Of a stretch of DNA of 64,000 bases, positions 52,932 to 61,376 are shown piece after piece (the first letter of the stretch is position 1; every line of letters starts with the position of its first letter). The stretch lies in contig CACGZD010000002.1 of NCBI GenBank assembly GCA_902577425.1, forward strand, positions 1 through 64,000, given 5' to 3'. This stretch comes from an uncultured Alphaproteobacteria bacterium. GTDB lineage: Bacteria; Pseudomonadota; Alphaproteobacteria; HIMB59; GCA-002718135. The notes under the pieces are model-generated. The model was not told the DNA's origin, searched no databases, and worked only from the letters and a program-made list of their open reading frames with translations. The position numbers and the translations under genes are program-made.

Positions 52932-54637
52932 TGAAAAAAATTAGTAGAGATGCTTATGCTGATATGTATGGACCAACAACTGGTGATAAAATTAGATTAG
53001 CTGACACAGAACTTTTTATAGAAGTTGAAAAAGACCTTACAACTTATGGAGAAGAAGTTAAATTTGGAGGAGGCAAGGTTATAAGAGATGGTATGGGTCA
53101 ATCACAAGTCTCAAGAAAAGATGGAGCAGTTGATACAATTATAACAAACGCTTTAGTAGTTGATGTAAATGGAATTTATAAAGCAGATATTGGTCTAAAA
53201 GATGGTTTAATAAATGAGATAGGCAAAGCAGGTAATCCTGACACACAACCAAATGTAAATATTATTATAGGTCCTGGTACTGAGATAATTGCTGGAGAAG
53301 GAAAGATTATTACAGCTGGCGGTTTTGATAGTCATATACATTTTATTTGCCCTCAGCAAATTGATGATTCTTTGCACTCTGGTATCACAACTATGTTAGG
53401 AGGTGGAACAGGACCAGCTCATGGAACTTTAGCAACAACTGTTACTCCTGGTCCATGGCATTTAGAAAAAATGATTCAATCAGCAGATGCCTTTTCAATG
53501 AATTTAGCTTTTGCTGGCAAAGGTAATAGTTCTCTGCCTTCCGCACTTGAAGAGCAGGTAATTGCAGGAGCAAGTTCCCTTAAATTACATGAAGATTGGG
53601 GCACAACTCCTGCTGCAATCGATAATTGTTTAAATGTTGCTGACAAATATGACATTCAAGTGATGATACATACTGATACATTAAACGAAAGTGGCTTTGT
53701 CGAAAGTACTATTAAAGCAATTAATGGAAGAACTATTCATGCCTTCCATACTGAGGGAGCTGGTGGAGGACATGCGCCAGATATTATTAAAGTATGTGGA
53801 GAAAAATATGTTATTCCTTCTTCAACTAATCCTACCAGACCTTATACAATTAATACAGTTGAAGAACATTTAGACATGCTCATGGTATGTCACCATCTTG
53901 ACAAATCTATTCCTGAAGATGTTGCTTTTGCTGAAAGTCGTATTCGAAAAGAAACGATTGCTGCAGAAGATATTCTTCATGACATGGGTGCATTCTCAAT
54001 TATTGCTTCAGATAGTCAGGCTATGGGTCGTGTAGGTGAGGTTATAATTAGAACATGGCAAACAGCCCATAAAATGAAAGTACAACGAGGACAGTTAAAA
54101 GAAGAAAATGGGGATAATGATAATGTAAGAGTAAAAAGATATATAGCTAAATATACTATCAATCCTGCTATAGCTCATGGAATATCTGAAAATATTGGAA
54201 CGATTGAAAAAAATAAACGAGCTGATATTGTAATTTGGGATCCAGCATTTTTTGGAGTAAAGCCTGAAATTATCTTGATGGGTGGAAGTATTGCATGTGC
54301 TCAAATGGGCGACCCTAATGCATCAATACCGACTCCCCAGCCAGTGTATTCAAGACCAATGTTTTCTTCTTTTGGAAAATCTCTTGAAAAATCTTCCGTA
54401 ACATTTGTAAGTCAAATATCTCTTGATAGAGATATACATAAGAATTCAGGCATTAATAAATCATTATTGCCAGTTAAGAATATTAGAAATATTTCAAAAA
54501 AAGATATGATATTAAATAATTATTGTCCACAAATAGAAGTAAACCCTGAAACTTATGAAGTTTTAGCTGATGGAGAACTAATAACATGCGAACCTGCTAA
54601 AACCCTACCTTTGGCACAACGTTACTTTATGTATTAA
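52931..54637 (+). CDS. ureC: Urease subunit alpha (catalytic)
   Basis: This is the nickel-containing amidohydrolase subunit that splits urea into ammonia and carbamate. It is 568 aa, normal length. The metal site is complete: HIHF (His135 and His137), the carbamylated Lys at about 218 in [20 protein letters not shown], and [15 protein letters not shown]. The mobile flap [21 protein letters not shown] carries the catalytic His, and [12 protein letters not shown] supplies the final Asp. Nothing suggests loss of activity. Confidence 0.98.
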   Translation: MKKISRDAYADMYGPTTGDKIRLADTELFIEVEKDLTTYGEEVKFGGGKVIRDGMGQSQVSRKDGAVDTIITNALVVDVNGIYKADIGLKDGLINEIGKAGNPDTQPNVNIIIGPGTEIIAGEGKIITAGGFDSHIHFICPQQIDDSLHSGITTMLGGGTGPAHGTLATTVTPGPWHLEKMIQSADAFSMNLAFAGKGNSSLPSALEEQVIAGASSLKLHEDWGTTPAAIDNCLNVADKYDIQVMIHTDTLNESGFVESTIKAINGRTIHAFHTEGAGGGHAPDIIKVCGEKYVIPSSTNPTRPYTINTVEEHLDMLMVCHHLDKSIPEDVAFAESRIRKETIAAEDILHDMGAFSIIASDSQAMGRVGEVIIRTWQTAHKMKVQRGQLKEENGDNDNVRVKRYIAKYTINPAIAHGISENIGTIEKNKRADIVIWDPAFFGVKPEIILMGGSIACAQMGDPNASIPTPQPVYSRPMFSSFGKSLEKSSVTFVSQISLDRDIHKNSGINKSLLPVKNIRNISKKDMILNNYCPQIEVNPETYEVLADGELITCEPAKTLPLAQRYFMY

Positions 54638-54638
54638 A

Positions 54639-55085
54639 ATGCAGACATCTTTTAAAGTCATTGATAGAAATGAAAAAAATAAAATTTTAATTGATACTAT
54701 TTCTTTATCGTATGAAGAAAGATTTATTCGTAGAAAAAAATTAGTATCAGATAATGGCACTGAATTCTTAGTTAATTTAAAAGAAACCATAAGCCTAGAT
54801 GAAAATCATTTCTTTGAACTGGAAGATGGAAAAGTAATTAAAATTATTTCTAAAGAGGAAAATTTAATTGAAATTAAAGGTGAAAATCTTAAACAAATTA
54901 TTTGGCACGTAGGTAATAGGCATTTACCGTGTCAAATTGAAGATACAAGGATATTAATACAAGAAGATCCTGTAATTTTAGATATGATTTTAAAACTTAA
55001 AGGTAATGTAAGTAAAGTTTTTGAAAAATTTAAACCAGAAGGTGGAGCTTATGGCATGGGTCGAACTCATAGTCATAAACATTAA
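54639..55085 (+). CDS. ureE: Urease accessory protein UreE
   Basis: UreE is the nickel-binding metallochaperone. The 148 aa protein has an N-terminal domain with LSYEERFIRRKKLVSDNGTEFLVNL. The metal-binding domain IIWHVGNRHLPCQI contains the conserved dimer-interface His, and GGAYGMGRTHSHKH forms a short His tail. The tail has only a few His residues, far from the long His-rich form in Klebsiella, so nickel storage capacity is probably low. Confidence 0.95.
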   Translation: MQTSFKVIDRNEKNKILIDTISLSYEERFIRRKKLVSDNGTEFLVNLKETISLDENHFFELEDGKVIKIISKEENLIEIKGENLKQIIWHVGNRHLPCQIEDTRILIQEDPVILDMILKLKGNVSKVFEKFKPEGGAYGMGRTHSHKH

Positions 55086-55086
55086 A

Positions 55087-55722
55087 ATGAATAATATTAA
55101 AGACCCTTTACAAATATTGCAAATTTGGTTTTCATCTTCATTTCCTGTTGGATCTTATGCATACTCACATGGCTTAGAAGCTATAATAGATAATAAACTA
55201 ATTAAGAATAAAGATGATATCGAGGAATTTTTGAACGCACTTCTTTTTAATGGCACATTAAGGAATGAATATATTTTTATTAAATCTATTTATGAAGGAA
55301 AAGAAATTAATAATCTTATATTATCAAGTGCTTCTTCTAAAGAAAGACAAATAGAAATGGTTGATATGGGTAATTCATTTAGAAAAATTATGAAACAAAG
55401 CTGGGATTTTGAATTAGCTGAAAATACTGCTTTTACATATTGCTTAACTAAAGCTGCAATTCATTTCAATATAAAGTTTGATTATTTAATAAAATTTTAT
55501 CTGCAGTCATTTATTTCTAATTTAATAAATGTTTGTGTTAAACATATTCCAATTTCTCAAAAAGATGGACAAAATTTAAATGTTATTTTTATTAATAAAA
55601 TTCAGGATTTTTTGCAAAAATCAAAAAAATTGAATCTTGAAGATATAGGAACAACCTTTTTTATTGGAGATTTGTTTAGTATTAAACATGAAAATTTAGA
55701 AACAAGAATTTATTTAACATGA
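55087..55722 (+). CDS. ureF: Urease accessory protein UreF
   Basis: UreF works with UreD and UreG in urease activation. I start at [11 protein letters not shown], just after the ureE stop; the longer ORF call would read through the end of ureE in another frame. The protein is then about 211 aa, a usual length. [24 protein letters not shown] is the signature; the helical remainder includes [16 protein letters not shown]. It overlaps ureG by 4 bases. Confidence 0.94.
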   Translation: MNNIKDPLQILQIWFSSSFPVGSYAYSHGLEAIIDNKLIKNKDDIEEFLNALLFNGTLRNEYIFIKSIYEGKEINNLILSSASSKERQIEMVDMGNSFRKIMKQSWDFELAENTAFTYCLTKAAIHFNIKFDYLIKFYLQSFISNLINVCVKHIPISQKDGQNLNVIFINKIQDFLQKSKKLNLEDIGTTFFIGDLFSIKHENLETRIYLT

Positions 55723-56330
55723 ATAATATTAATGGACCGCTAAAAGTTGGTATAGGTGGGGGAATCGGAACAGGTAAAACTAGTCTGACAGAAGCACTCT
55801 GTCGTCATTTATCCAAAAAAATATCTATGGCAGTTATTTCAAATGATATTTACACTATAGAAGATGCTGAATATTTAATGAAAGCCCAAGTGCTCCCTAT
55901 GGAAAGAATTAAAGGAGTAGAAACTGGAGGATGCCCTCATACAGCTATTAGAGAAGATTGTTCTATTAATTTACTAGCTGTAGATGAAATGATAAAAAAA
56001 TTTCCTGATCTTGAACTAATATTAATTGAGTCTGGAGGAGATAATTTAGCAGCGACATTTAGTCCTGAATTGGTCGACTTAACAATTTATATGATTGATG
56101 TTGCAATGGGAGCAGATATTCCCAGAAAGAAAGCTCCAGCAATTAAAAAATCTGATTTATTAATAATTAATAAAATAGATTTAGCTCCATATGTTGAGGT
56201 AAATTTAGATCAAATGAAAATTGATGTTGAAAAAGCTAGAAATGGCTTACCATATATTTTTGGTGAAATGAAAAAAAACAACGGTATTGATAAGATTTCT
56301 GAGTTTATAATTTCTCATGGTGGATTATAA
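55719..56330 (+). CDS. ureG: Urease accessory GTPase UreG
   Basis: This SIMIBI GTPase supplies energy and nickel for urease maturation. The 203 aa protein has the P-loop [19 protein letters not shown] and the nickel-binding Cys-Pro-His in [34 protein letters not shown] and the guanine-specificity NKIDLAPYV are also present. It ends the operon 10 bases before the convergent tRNA-Val. Confidence 0.97.
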   Translation: MNNINGPLKVGIGGGIGTGKTSLTEALCRHLSKKISMAVISNDIYTIEDAEYLMKAQVLPMERIKGVETGGCPHTAIREDCSINLLAVDEMIKKFPDLELILIESGGDNLAATFSPELVDLTIYMIDVAMGADIPRKKAPAIKKSDLLIINKIDLAPYVEVNLDQMKIDVEKARNGLPYIFGEMKKNNGIDKISEFIISHGGL

Positions 56331-56340
56331 TTTTAATATG

Positions 56341-56415
56341 TGGTGGGTGCGACAGGGATTGAACCTGTGACCCCTGCCGTGTCGAGGCAGTGCTCTACCG
56401 CTGAGCTACGCACCC
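56341..56415 (-). tRNA. tRNA-Val(GAC)
   Basis: This is a 75-base cloverleaf read on the minus strand. The acceptor GGGTGCG pairs with CGCACCC, the D-arm is GCTC/GAGC and the anticodon arm is CTGCC-TCGACAC-GGCAG. The T-arm is ACAGG-TTCAATC-CCTGT, and CCA is encoded. Anticodon GAC reads GTC and GTT valine codons. A TATAAA lies 6 bases before the 5' end on the minus strand and may be its -10 box. It separates the urease operon from the amtB regulatory region. Confidence 0.94.
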
Positions 56416-56550
56416 TAATGGTTTATATGATATATCTAATTCAATATTAAAAGTCCTTAGTAATATTTAAGTTTTATTACAATTAATAAAAAATAATAAA
56501 TTATTTATTTTCCTCTTGAATAATTAAATTTTTTATAATAAAAACTTTTT

Positions 56551-56616
56551 TAATCGTTCATCTTTAAAAATTTATTTTTAAGGACGGAAGTAGACGAAAG
56601 TCGAAGGAACGCATGC
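56551..56616 (+). promoter_or_regulatory. Glutamine riboswitch (glnA motif), first of tandem pair
   Basis: This matches the glnA RNA consensus. CGTTCA opens helix P1 and pairs with GGAACG at the end. A P2 stem (TCTTTAAAAA with TTTTTAAGGA) follows, then the conserved GGACGGAAGTAG, a short P3 capped by a GAAA loop, and GTCGAAGGAACGC. These aptamers bind L-glutamine and are known upstream of nitrogen genes in cyanobacteria and marine metagenomes. It begins a few bases after the predicted transcription start. Confidence 0.9.
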
Positions 56617-56625
56617 AAAGTTATA

Positions 56626-56688
56626 AAATCGTTCAATTCTCATTAATTTTGAGAATCGGAAGTAGGTTTATACCGAAGGAACGCGGAT
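56626..56688 (+). promoter_or_regulatory. Glutamine riboswitch (glnA motif), second of tandem pair
   Basis: This is a second full copy starting 75 bases after the first. It has the opening CGTTCA, P2 ATTCTC paired with GAGAAT, the conserved CGGAAGTAGG, P3 with a TTTATA loop, and CCGAAGGAACGCGG. Stem sequences differ from copy one while the junction bases are identical, which indicates selection on two working aptamers rather than a recent duplication. Confidence 0.9.
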
Positions 56689-56728
56689 CTTATTATTATA
56701 ATTTCCATAGCTACGCATGAAAAGTAAC

Positions 56729-56751
56729 ACATAACTAGTGGTTAGTTATGT
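56729..56751 (+). promoter_or_regulatory. Hairpin between the aptamers and the amtB start
   Basis: ACATAACTA pairs perfectly with TAGTTATGT around a GTGGT loop. No T run follows, so it is not an intrinsic terminator. It may be part of a translational expression platform, or it may simply separate the aptamers from the ribosome-binding site. Confidence 0.5.
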
Positions 56752-56779
56752 TTAGTGAACTTTATTATGGAGAATAATA

Positions 56780-58060
56780 ATGAATAAATTTTCTTTTTTT
56801 GGTTTATTTATAGGCTCTACTTTACTATCTTCATCTGCTTTTGCAGCAGTTGATCCAGAAGTTTCCTATATTTTAAACACTCTCTTATTTTTGATAGGAG
56901 GTTTTTTAGTAATGTGGATGGCAGCTGGTTTTGCCATGCTAGAATCAGGATTAGTTACATCCAAAAGTGTTGCTACAATAGCTGCAAAAAATATAGGCTT
57001 ATATTCTATTGCTGGAATAATGTTTTGGTTTATTGGATATAACTTAGCATACGGTATCCCTGAAGGAGGGTTTATTGGTACTTTTCTTCCTTGGAGTGAT
57101 GCAAGCTCAATAGAAACAGGATATTCAGATGGTTCTGACTGGTTTTTCCAAATGGTTTTTTGCGCAACAACCTGTTCTATTGTTTCTGGAACAATGGCAG
57201 AAAGAATTAAAATTTGGCCATTCTTTTTATTCTGTGCAATCTTAGCTGGCATTATTTACCCAATTGAAATGGGATGGCAATGGGGTGGAGGTCATCTTGC
57301 AGCTGCTGGTTTTTCTGACTTTGCTGGCTCAACATTAGTTCATAGTGCTGGAGGTGCTGCAGCTCTTGCAGGAGCAATACTTCTTGGCCCAAGACTTGGG
57401 AGATTTACTGAAACAGGTGATGCGAAAGCAATGGCACCTTTTGCTAGTTCCTCAATACCTTTGGCAACTTTAGGAGTATTTATTTTATGGTTAGGTTGGT
57501 TTGGTTTTAATGGTGGATCACAGTTAGCTTTAGGATCGTTCGATGATTCAACTTCTGTAGCTACTATTTTTATAAATACTAACTTAGCTGCTTGTGCAGG
57601 TGTAATGGTTTGTGCAGGTGTTTCTAGACTCGTAGGTGGCAAAACAGATGTTATAATGATGCTTAATGGTGCATTAGGTGGACTTGTAGCTATAACTGCT
57701 GAGCCTCTTACACCTTCGCCTATTATGGCAATCATCATTGGTGGTATTGGTGGACTGGTTGTCTATTACGGCACTTTATTATTAATAAAACTTAAAATAG
57801 ATGATGTGGTTGGAGCTATTCCAGTTCATGGATTTGCTGGTATTTGGGGCACATTAGCTGTTCCTCTTACAAATTCAGGAGCAAATTTTGGTTCTCAAAT
57901 TTATGGTATCCTTTGGATTAATATTTTTGTTTTCATTATTGCATTTATTGTTTGGTATTTAATGAAAATTTCTATGGGTATTAGAATTAGTGAAGAAGCT
58001 GAAAAACTTGGTACTGATAAAGCTGAAGTAGGCGTAATGGCATACTCTATTAGAGATTAG
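56780..58060 (+). CDS. amtB: Ammonium transporter
   Basis: The 426 aa Amt/Rh channel carries ammonium into the cytoplasm. A signal peptide (cleavage near AFA-AVD) precedes eleven hydrophobic segments. The channel twin histidines are present: His188 in FAGSTLVHSAGG and His350 in PVHGFAGIWG. GFAMLESGLV and the phenylalanine-gate region are normal. GGAG precedes the ATG. No glnK (PII) gene is adjacent, which is unusual because amtB is often paired with glnK. Control appears to be through the two upstream glutamine aptamers. An intrinsic terminator follows. Confidence 0.97.
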   Translation: MNKFSFFGLFIGSTLLSSSAFAAVDPEVSYILNTLLFLIGGFLVMWMAAGFAMLESGLVTSKSVATIAAKNIGLYSIAGIMFWFIGYNLAYGIPEGGFIGTFLPWSDASSIETGYSDGSDWFFQMVFCATTCSIVSGTMAERIKIWPFFLFCAILAGIIYPIEMGWQWGGGHLAAAGFSDFAGSTLVHSAGGAAALAGAILLGPRLGRFTETGDAKAMAPFASSSIPLATLGVFILWLGWFGFNGGSQLALGSFDDSTSVATIFINTNLAACAGVMVCAGVSRLVGGKTDVIMMLNGALGGLVAITAEPLTPSPIMAIIIGGIGGLVVYYGTLLLIKLKIDDVVGAIPVHGFAGIWGTLAVPLTNSGANFGSQIYGILWINIFVFIIAFIVWYLMKISMGIRISEEAEKLGTDKAEVGVMAYSIRD

Positions 58061-58077
58061 TCATATATTAAAAAAAA

Positions 58078-58103
58078 AGAGGTGGTTTTAACCACCTCTT
58101 TCT
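58078..58103 (+). terminator. Intrinsic terminator of amtB
   Basis: AGAGGTGGT pairs with ACCACCTCT around a TTTA loop and is followed by TTTCT. It lies 17 bases after the amtB stop. An A-run precedes it, so it could also work weakly on the minus strand. Confidence 0.85.
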
Positions 58104-58126
58104 AAAATTTTAGACGAGGAGAGTTT

Positions 58127-58486
58127 ATGAACTTACAAAATGCAATAAAGCTAAAAAAAACTGAGTTATATGAATATTCATTAGGAATAAATAAAGGTGA
58201 GAATTTTTTTTATAAATCAATTTTACATCATATTATTTCACTAGAAATAGCGTATCAAAATAATTTAGGAGGAATTTCATATGAGGAAATTTGTAAATAT
58301 ATTCCCAATATTATTGGATCAAGATCATCAATTCAATCAATCTTAAATGACGGACTAGAATTAAATTTATTTGAAAAAACGCCTCAAAAAACTGATTTAA
58401 GAATAAAAAAATATACCTTATCTAAAGATTATGAAATGATGACTAATAATTGGATATCAAAGCAAAAAGAAATTTTTGTAGAATAG
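58127..58486 (+). CDS. Small winged-helix-like protein, unknown
   Basis: I do not recognise a named family in this 119 aa protein. Its layout is helical with a segment (LGGISYEEICKYIPNIIGSRSSIQSILNDGLELNLFEK) that resembles a MarR-like winged helix: a helix-turn-helix followed by a wing (TDLRIKKYTLS). A DNA-binding regulator is therefore a reasonable guess. It has a strong Shine-Dalgarno (GAGGAGAG) and starts 24 bases after the amtB terminator. An independent promoter is not obvious, so it may be fed by read-through from amtB. Confidence 0.6.
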   Translation: MNLQNAIKLKKTELYEYSLGINKGENFFYKSILHHIISLEIAYQNNLGGISYEEICKYIPNIIGSRSSIQSILNDGLELNLFEKTPQKTDLRIKKYTLSKDYEMMTNNWISKQKEIFVE

Positions 58487-58529
58487 TTTTTTTTATTATA
58501 TATTACAAAATAAATATAAAAAATTTATT

Positions 58530-59000
58530 TTGAATAATTTAATTAAAATTGAGAAAGCTATAAAAGAAGATATTCTTCAAATCCTCGAGATTTATAATTA
58601 TTATATAAATTTTGGATTAGCAAATTTTGAAGAAGAAGAAATGTCATATGATGAATTTTTTGAATTATATAGATCGATCATTAAATTAGACTTACCTTTT
58701 TTAGTGGCCAAAAAAGATAATAAAATAGTAGGTTTTGTCTATTTAAATAAGTTTAGAACTAAAAGTGGATACAAACATACTTTTGAAAATAGCATATACA
58801 TAGATAATAAATATCAAGGTATGGGTATAGGAAATGATTTATTAGTAAAATTACTTGAAGCTTCAAAAAAAAATCCTAATATAAAAAATATAATTGCCGT
58901 GATTGGTAGTTTTGACTCAGAATCATCTATCCGAATACATAAAAAAAATGGATTTCAAACAATAGGCATATTAAAAAAAGTTGGATTTAAAAAAAGATAA
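58530..59000 (+). CDS. GNAT acetyltransferase (PAT-like), C-terminus frameshifted
   Basis: This is an acetyl-CoA-dependent N-acetyltransferase resembling the phosphinothricin/methionine sulfoximine acetyltransferase branch. IYNYYINFGLANFEEEEMS at the start and VGFVYLNKFRTKSGYKHTFENSIYI precede the acetyl-CoA loop YQGMGIGNDLL. SESSIRIHKKNGFQTIGILKKVGFK follows. The start is TTG. The frame stops at VGFKKR, but the next frame continues KWIDAIYMQKVL, which is the expected family C-terminus. One base too many in an A7 run at 58989-58995 explains this. If corrected, the gene would end at 59049 and overlap the flavin reductase start by 14 bases. Confidence 0.82.
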   Translation: MNNLIKIEKAIKEDILQILEIYNYYINFGLANFEEEEMSYDEFFELYRSIIKLDLPFLVAKKDNKIVGFVYLNKFRTKSGYKHTFENSIYIDNKYQGMGIGNDLLVKLLEASKKNPNIKNIIAVIGSFDSESSIRIHKKNGFQTIGILKKVGFKKR

Positions 59001-59035
59001 ATGGATAGATGCAATTTATATGCAAAAGGTTTTAG

Positions 59036-59503
59036 ATGAAAAAAATTAATTCATTACTTTTTAAAAAATCATTATCAAAATTTACAACTGGTGTAACTAT
59101 CATTACAATAAATAAAGATGGGATGATGGTAGGCAAAACTGTAAATTCTTTTGCTGCTTTATCTCTAAAACCTCCTCTGGTATTGTTTTCCTTAGATAAA
59201 AAATCTTCTTCTATAGAAAAGTATTTAAATGCTAAAAATATAGGTATTAATTTACTATCAAATAAACAAAAAGATATATCCAGATATTTTTCTTTAAAAA
59301 ATTCAAGTTGGAATAACACGGAATATATAGTTACTAAAAAGAATTCTATCCCTATGATAAAAGATTGTGTAGCTAATTTTCATTGTAAAAAAAATAAAGT
59401 TATAAAAGAAGGAGATCATTTTTTATTCATTTGTAAAATTTTAGAAATTCAAATTGATGACACAAAAAAACCTTTAGTCTATTTTAATTCTAAATATTTA
59501 TAG
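59036..59503 (+). CDS. Flavin reductase-like domain protein
   Basis: The 155 aa protein has the FMN-binding split-barrel fold typical of HpaC/NtaB-type NAD(P)H:flavin oxidoreductases. FTTGVTIITINKDGMMVGKTVNSFAALSLKPPLVLFSLDKKSS is its conserved core (FMN-contacting), and GDHFLFICKILEI is the later strand. It would supply reduced flavin to a monooxygenase, but no obvious partner oxygenase is adjacent. It is probably co-transcribed with the GNAT gene. Confidence 0.85.
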   Translation: MKKINSLLFKKSLSKFTTGVTIITINKDGMMVGKTVNSFAALSLKPPLVLFSLDKKSSSIEKYLNAKNIGINLLSNKQKDISRYFSLKNSSWNNTEYIVTKKNSIPMIKDCVANFHCKKNKVIKEGDHFLFICKILEIQIDDTKKPLVYFNSKYL

Positions 59504-59507
59504 TTAT

Positions 59508-60821
59508 ATGAATATAGAAAGTTTTTCTTTTGTTAAAATAATAATTTTTTTTGTATTAATAGTATTAGGAATTAATTCATTTATTCAAGGTTTAAGTTCT
59601 CTAAATAATTTTAATCAAAAAATTAGCTTTATTAAACCTATAGAAAATCCAAAAAATGATTTTGTAGAAAAAGAAAAAATTAAGAAAATAGATAGTAAAA
59701 AAATTGATAAAAAACAATCTATTCCTTTAAAAGAAGAAGTACTAAACGAAAAATTAATTATAGTTAAAAAAAATGATACTTTTTCAAAAATTATTAGACC
59801 CTTCTTTAATATACAACAAGAAAATTTGATAATTCAAAATGTAAGTAAAAAATTTGATCTCAAATATTTAAGTATTGGACAAAAAATTTATTTATATGAA
59901 AATGAAAAAAATCAAATAGTAAAAATGATATTACCTATTAGCTTTAAAAAAGATTTGATTTTATATATCAATCAAAACTCAATATCATTAAATGAAGAAA
60001 ATATTGAAATAGAAAAAGATTCAAATTCTTTAAAATTTAAAATATCTTCATCTCTCTATCAAGATGGTAAAAAAGCTGGCTTACCTTTAGCTGTTTTAGC
60101 TGAAGTCATAAGATTATATAGTTTCGATATTGATTTTCAAAGAGATATTAAAAAAGATACTATATTTGAAATATTATATGAAACTTTGATTAATACGAAA
60201 AGAAATACAACAGAATATGGAGATATAGAGTACATAAATTTAAAAATAGAAAAAAAAGATTTAGAATATTTTATTTTTTTTACTGAAGATGGATATGTAG
60301 ATTATTTTGATAGAGAAGGTAAAAATGTCAAAAAATCTTTACTTAAAACACCTATTGATGGTGCTAGACTTTCGTCAAACTTTGGTATGCGTAAACATCC
60401 AATTTCAGGTTATAATAAACTACATAAAGGAGTAGACTTTGCTGCACCGATAGGAACACCTGTGTACGCTGGAGGTAATGGAGTTGTTGAGTTTGTTGGT
60501 CGAAATGGTGGGTATGGAAAATATATTAGAATAAGGCATAATAATGAATACAAAACTGCTTATGCTCATTTATCTGGATATAATAAAAAGATTTATAAAG
60601 GAGCTAGAGTTAATCAAGGTGAAGTTATAGGTTATGTAGGTAATACTGGTAATTCAACAGGACCACATCTTCACTATGAAATAATATTTCAAAATAAACA
60701 AATTAATCCTATGAAATTAAAATTACCATCTGGAAAAATACTTAAAGGTTCAGAATTAAAAAAATTTAAAAAAAATATGAAAGATATTTATGCAAGGCAT
60801 TTATATGCCCTATATGAATAA
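59508..60821 (+). CDS. M23-family peptidoglycan endopeptidase
   Basis: The 437 aa protein has an N-terminal signal anchor (about residues 9-28), a basic linker, and a LysM/OapA-like segment (LIIVKKNDTFSKIIRPFFN). A middle beta domain and a C-terminal LytM domain with the zinc site follow: the HKGVDFAAPIGTPVYA first His and Asp, and the GPHLHYEI HxH. RLSSNFGMRKHPISGYNKLH is also typical. All metal ligands are present, so it should be an active DD-endopeptidase of the MepM/YebA type acting on cell wall cross-links. It starts 4 bases after the flavin reductase gene. Confidence 0.9.
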   Translation: MNIESFSFVKIIIFFVLIVLGINSFIQGLSSLNNFNQKISFIKPIENPKNDFVEKEKIKKIDSKKIDKKQSIPLKEEVLNEKLIIVKKNDTFSKIIRPFFNIQQENLIIQNVSKKFDLKYLSIGQKIYLYENEKNQIVKMILPISFKKDLILYINQNSISLNEENIEIEKDSNSLKFKISSSLYQDGKKAGLPLAVLAEVIRLYSFDIDFQRDIKKDTIFEILYETLINTKRNTTEYGDIEYINLKIEKKDLEYFIFFTEDGYVDYFDREGKNVKKSLLKTPIDGARLSSNFGMRKHPISGYNKLHKGVDFAAPIGTPVYAGGNGVVEFVGRNGGYGKYIRIRHNNEYKTAYAHLSGYNKKIYKGARVNQGEVIGYVGNTGNSTGPHLHYEIIFQNKQINPMKLKLPSGKILKGSELKKFKKNMKDIYARHLYALYE

Positions 60822-61283
60822 TTAAACTGAAGCTTTTTTTCTTTTTGTACTTTTCTTTTTAGGAGGCTCAGAAATAAAAGGGACAGATTCAATCGATTCT
60901 AAATCTTCCTTTGAGTCTTTTTGTAAATCTTCTTGCAAATTAATATTTTTTTCTTCTGGTAATTCTTCTTCTTTAGAAGGAGCTTTCTCTTCAACTTCAA
61001 CAGATTTATTTTCTATAGATTTATTCTCCAACCCATCATTTTCTTCAAATGAAATTCCCAACTCTACCATGACCCTATAATAATGATCGGTATATTGGTA
61101 ATATAACTCAGATTGTATTCTGTCTCCAGAAGACGAAGCTTCTTTAGCAAGCTTAAGAAATTTATTATATTGTTGAGTTACATTTCCTTTGTTTCTCGAC
61201 TTATTAATAAAATTATTGTTTCTTTTAAAATTAGATCTCTTACCTGATCTATATGAAACTCTTCCATTCTTCTTTGTATACAT
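60822..61283 (-). CDS. DUF4167 protein
   Basis: The 153 aa protein has a basic N-terminus (RSGKRSNFKRNNN) and a conserved DUF4167 core TQQYNKFLKLAKEASSSGDRIQSELYYQYTDHYYRVM. An acidic Glu-rich linker and a short lysine-rich tail follow. It is typical of alphaproteobacteria and usually encoded after prmC, as here. Function is unknown; the charged tails suggest RNA or ribosome binding, but that is a guess. The preceding 93-base gap to prmC shows nothing notable. Confidence 0.87.
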   Translation of the reverse strand: MYTKKNGRVSYRSGKRSNFKRNNNFINKSRNKGNVTQQYNKFLKLAKEASSSGDRIQSELYYQYTDHYYRVMVELGISFEENDGLENKSIENKSVEVEEKAPSKEEELPEEKNINLQEDLQKDSKEDLESIESVPFISEPPKKKSTKRKKASV

Positions 61284-61376
61284 AATATTTTAGTTAAAAT
61301 TATTAGGAAAACTCTACAAATTTTAATAGTTTTCAAAATTAATACAAATAAATGATTATATAAAATAAATAAATTA

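Larger units (their letters stand above)
56416..56779. other. 364-base non-coding region between tRNA-Val and amtB
   Basis: No ORF of note lies here. From left to right it holds the tRNA-Val upstream sequence on the minus strand and a perfect plus-strand TATAAT at 56534-56539 with a poor -35. Two glutamine riboswitch aptamers follow, then a 9-bp hairpin and a GGAG Shine-Dalgarno about 8 bases before the amtB ATG. Confidence 0.85.

Noticed and set aside
53691-53873. Short ORFs inside ureC and antisense to it (53691-53873, 54095-54304)
   Set aside because: ureC is intact and highly conserved across these positions, so these are shadows.
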